Below are positions 62,169 through 64,000 of a stretch of 64,000 nucleotides of DNA, one piece after another. The stretch is taken from the NCBI RefSeq assembly GCF_037892425.1, contig NZ_JBBKTT010000001.1, positions 992,001 to 1,056,000 of the forward strand, written 5' to 3'. This DNA is from Lacibacter sp. H375. Lineage in GTDB: Bacteria; Bacteroidota; Bacteroidia; Chitinophagales; Chitinophagaceae. The notes beneath the pieces are model-generated. The model had not been told where the DNA came from. It did not search any database and was given only the letters and a program-made list of their open reading frames with translations. How positions within the stretch are numbered: the first letter of the stretch is position 1; every line of letters starts with the position of its first letter. A program made the position numbers and the translations under genes.

Positions 62169-63503
62169 CTAATCAGTCCGTAGCTCTTTCACGAACTTTT
62201 CAACGGCTCTTCGCACTGCTGTAGCCGATGTGTTGTGATTGTTTACGATAACCGAGAATACCAACAGCTTGTTTTTTGCTGTGATAAGAAAGCCACTTAA
62301 AGCAAGATGCCCGGTCAAAGATCCTGTTTTAGCAAAAATGTATCCTGCTTCATCCACATAATAATTACGCAATGTTCCTGTATTGCCTGTTGGCAAGATG
62401 GTTTTCAAACGTTCTAACCCAAATTCATCTCTCATCTTTAGCAACAACCACACAAAATCTTCCGGTGTAAATAAATTGTAACGGCTCAATCCGCTTCCAT
62501 CAACCCATTTTGGTTTTTGTGGAAAGCCGCTTAAATCAGTCTTTAGTAAATGAGCAATCAGTTTCTGTTCATCCATTTCAGCAAACAGTTGATTGCTCAC
62601 CATCATCAGCGTTTGTTCCGCAAAGAAATTATCGCTGCGGTGCATGAGTGGTTTGAACATCGAATCAACCGGCTGCGAATAAATTACCTCCGGGTTAGAA
62701 ATGTTGAATCCTTCTGCTGTGATGGTTTGATGCACGGTATCTTTCAATAACTCCAACGCCGATTGTAATCCGTTCGTTACAAAAGGCACTTCGAGTTCTT
62801 TCTTCAACTCTTTGCCTTCAGTGATCGTGTATTTATTTTCGGTGCGTGGACGGGTTACATCAAACGCTGTGGTCTTGCCTGTTTTAAATTGTACATCCCA
62901 ACTTATTTCAGGATCTGTAAAAACAATTCCCGATGTATCCATATTGCCATCACGTTCTTCCACATTCCGTTGCTGGATCCATTTAATATAGTTGCCATAC
63001 ACCGGGAGCGGACTACGCTCTGTCATGTAATAACCAAGATAATCGTCCCATGCCCAGCCATAACCCAATGCTTCAGCTTTCCAGTTGCTGTTATTAATGG
63101 CGATCGGCTTGGTTTGCTTCTTTAAAAAATCAACAACAGGTTGTGTTTTATAATCTACGTGCAATAAAGTTGGATCGCCTGTTGGTTGAATGTATAATGT
63201 ATCGTTCTCTTCTTTGTATTGTAAGCCGGGCAATTGTGTTCCGAGATACTTCATACCTGCATACAAGGTTGGAAGTTTGGTATTACTCGCCGGTACAAAA
63301 TATTTGTTGCTGTTGTATTGATGAAGATAGGTTCCGGTTTCAGTATCGTATACTGCAATGCCGACAAACGCATTCGTTAATGCAGAATCGCCAACGAGTT
63401 GCTTTTGTAACGGCGATACTCTTGCCATTTTTTGCGTTGTGCAGGAAAACAACAGCACCGAACCCAATATCAATTTACCCAGTGGTTTACTGACCAACAT
63501 CAT
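62169..63503 (-). CDS. dacB: D-Ala-D-Ala carboxypeptidase/endopeptidase, PBP4 (S13) type
   Basis: A 444-residue lipoprotein (signal ending in LLFSC) of the DacB/PBP4 family. S-x-x-K is in PASNTKLPT (about residue 71), S-x-N in RSDNFFAEQ and K-T-G in FAKTGSLTGHLAL. The domain between, which is inserted after SxxK in PBP4, is present (about 90-250). The enzyme trims or cuts peptidoglycan stem peptides. It is divergent from the K+ channel gene at the window end. Confidence 0.92.
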   Translation of the reverse strand: MMLVSKPLGKLILGSVLLFSCTTQKMARVSPLQKQLVGDSALTNAFVGIAVYDTETGTYLHQYNSNKYFVPASNTKLPTLYAGMKYLGTQLPGLQYKEENDTLYIQPTGDPTLLHVDYKTQPVVDFLKKQTKPIAINNSNWKAEALGYGWAWDDYLGYYMTERSPLPVYGNYIKWIQQRNVEERDGNMDTSGIVFTDPEISWDVQFKTGKTTAFDVTRPRTENKYTITEGKELKKELEVPFVTNGLQSALELLKDTVHQTITAEGFNISNPEVIYSQPVDSMFKPLMHRSDNFFAEQTLMMVSNQLFAEMDEQKLIAHLLKTDLSGFPQKPKWVDGSGLSRYNLFTPEDFVWLLLKMRDEFGLERLKTILPTGNTGTLRNYYVDEAGYIFAKTGSLTGHLALSGFLITAKNKLLVFSVIVNNHNTSATAVRRAVEKFVKELRTD

Positions 63504-63574
63504 GCTCGTTTTTGTTCTAAATATACAAGTTTCCTTTTCTTTGCTATACGAAGTAATTGCTTCCTATAAATTTA

Positions 63575-64000
63575 ATGATGTACTTCCTCAGGCTGTTAAA
63601 ATACTTTAAGGGATTGCTTGTTCCCATCAGTCTATTCGTTGTGTTATTGTTCATTGGCACGGCAGGTTATATGATCATCGAATCGTATAACTTTCTCGAT
63701 GCATTTTACATGACTGTCATTACAGTGGGTACTGTTGGTTACCTCGAAGTGCAGCCGTTATCTGATGCCGGGCGCATTTTCACCAGTATCATTATTATCG
63801 TCAATATCGGTGCGTTTACTTTTTTTGTTACATACCTTACCCGTTACCTGCTCGACGGGGAATTCATCCGACAATACAAACATTTAAAAATGGATAACGC
63901 CATTCATCAGCTCAACAATCATGTGATTGTATGTGGCTTTGGCCGCAACGGCACACAATGTGCACAGATCCTGCACGACAACCACATACCCTTCGTGGTA
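63575..64000 (+). CDS. K+ channel with RCK/TrkA-N domain (partial, cut at window end)
   Basis: The first 142 codons are present and the frame is still open at 64000. Two hydrophobic segments (about 14-37 and 66-90) flank a pore loop AFYMTVITVGTVGYLEVQPLSDAG whose filter is TVGYLE, where the usual reads TVGYGD. From about 125 a Rossmann-like RCK domain begins (NNHVIVCGFGRNGTQCAQIL). It fits Kch/MthK-type channels gated by a cytoplasmic RCK ring. Start ATG 63575 or 63578. Confidence 0.85.
   Translation, partial: MMYFLRLLKYFKGLLVPISLFVVLLFIGTAGYMIIESYNFLDAFYMTVITVGTVGYLEVQPLSDAGRIFTSIIIIVNIGAFTFFVTYLTRYLLDGEFIRQYKHLKMDNAIHQLNNHVIVCGFGRNGTQCAQILHDNHIPFVV

Overview
The window looks like chromosomal DNA from a member of the Bacteroidota, most likely Chitinophagaceae-like. 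Evidence: TAnnTTTG-type -7 promoter elements, few Shine-Dalgarno sites, secreted proteins ending in type IX secretion (Por) tails, many SPII lipoproteins, Tat-exported GMC dehydrogenases with 'gluconate dehydrogenase subunit 3' partners, RicT/PSP1 and GH3-beta-lactamase fusions. The genus cannot be fixed from the sequence. I see no rRNA, tRNA, CRISPR array, insertion sequence or phage gene.

Layout. 0-2.6 kb: housekeeping (cupin/JmjC-like protein, Sua5/YciO family, RNase HII). 2.6-17.1 kb: a sulfur island. It holds a Crp/Fnr regulator, a TauE sulfite exporter, persulfide dioxygenase-rhodanese, three single rhodaneses, two small membrane proteins, a split YeeE/YedE (thiosulfate importer-like) pair, a TsdA-type dihaem thiosulfate dehydrogenase, a SoxB-like enzyme, two DsrE proteins, a DsrC/TusE protein, an SQR-like flavoprotein and a CoA-disulfide-reductase-rhodanese. 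No SoxXA/YZ/CD, Dsr or sHdr genes are present. Several promoters carry TGTGA-N6-TCACA boxes at a fixed distance from the -7 element, suggesting one regulon under the local Crp/Fnr protein. 17.1-30 kb: haem A synthase, patatin-like lipase, lipid kinase, FabH-like synthase, 2-oxoacid:ferredoxin oxidoreductase beta, AhpD-like protein, RRM protein, a secreted Por-tail protein, an ABC-F ATPase with one dead ATP site and an outer-membrane barrel protein.

30-47.5 kb: two divergent operons for periplasmic sugar oxidation. The minus-strand operon reads GMC dehydrogenase, subunit 3, Tat-type Gfo/Idh/MocA, cytoplasmic Gfo/Idh/MocA, TIM-barrel isomerase, cytochrome c and DUF1080 hydrolase. The plus-strand operon reads sugar MFS, nucleoside-type MFS, TIM barrel, two GMC paralogues, subunit 3 and a TIM barrel. 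This is the gene set expected for a 3-keto-glycoside pathway: C3 oxidation, beta-elimination or hydrolysis of the keto-glycoside, then keto reduction.

47.5-64 kb: mixed envelope and housekeeping genes (NTF2-like protein, GH25 lysozyme, GT2, an orphan OppC-type permease, RicT, alpha/beta hydrolase, GH3-beta-lactamase fusion, MutL, a PKD-repeat Por-tail protein, DacB/PBP4) and the first 142 codons of a K+ channel-RCK protein cut by the window edge. Two gene remnants were found (29.9-30.2 kb and 54.8-55.2 kb). A dispersed 21-bp repeat occurs four times.
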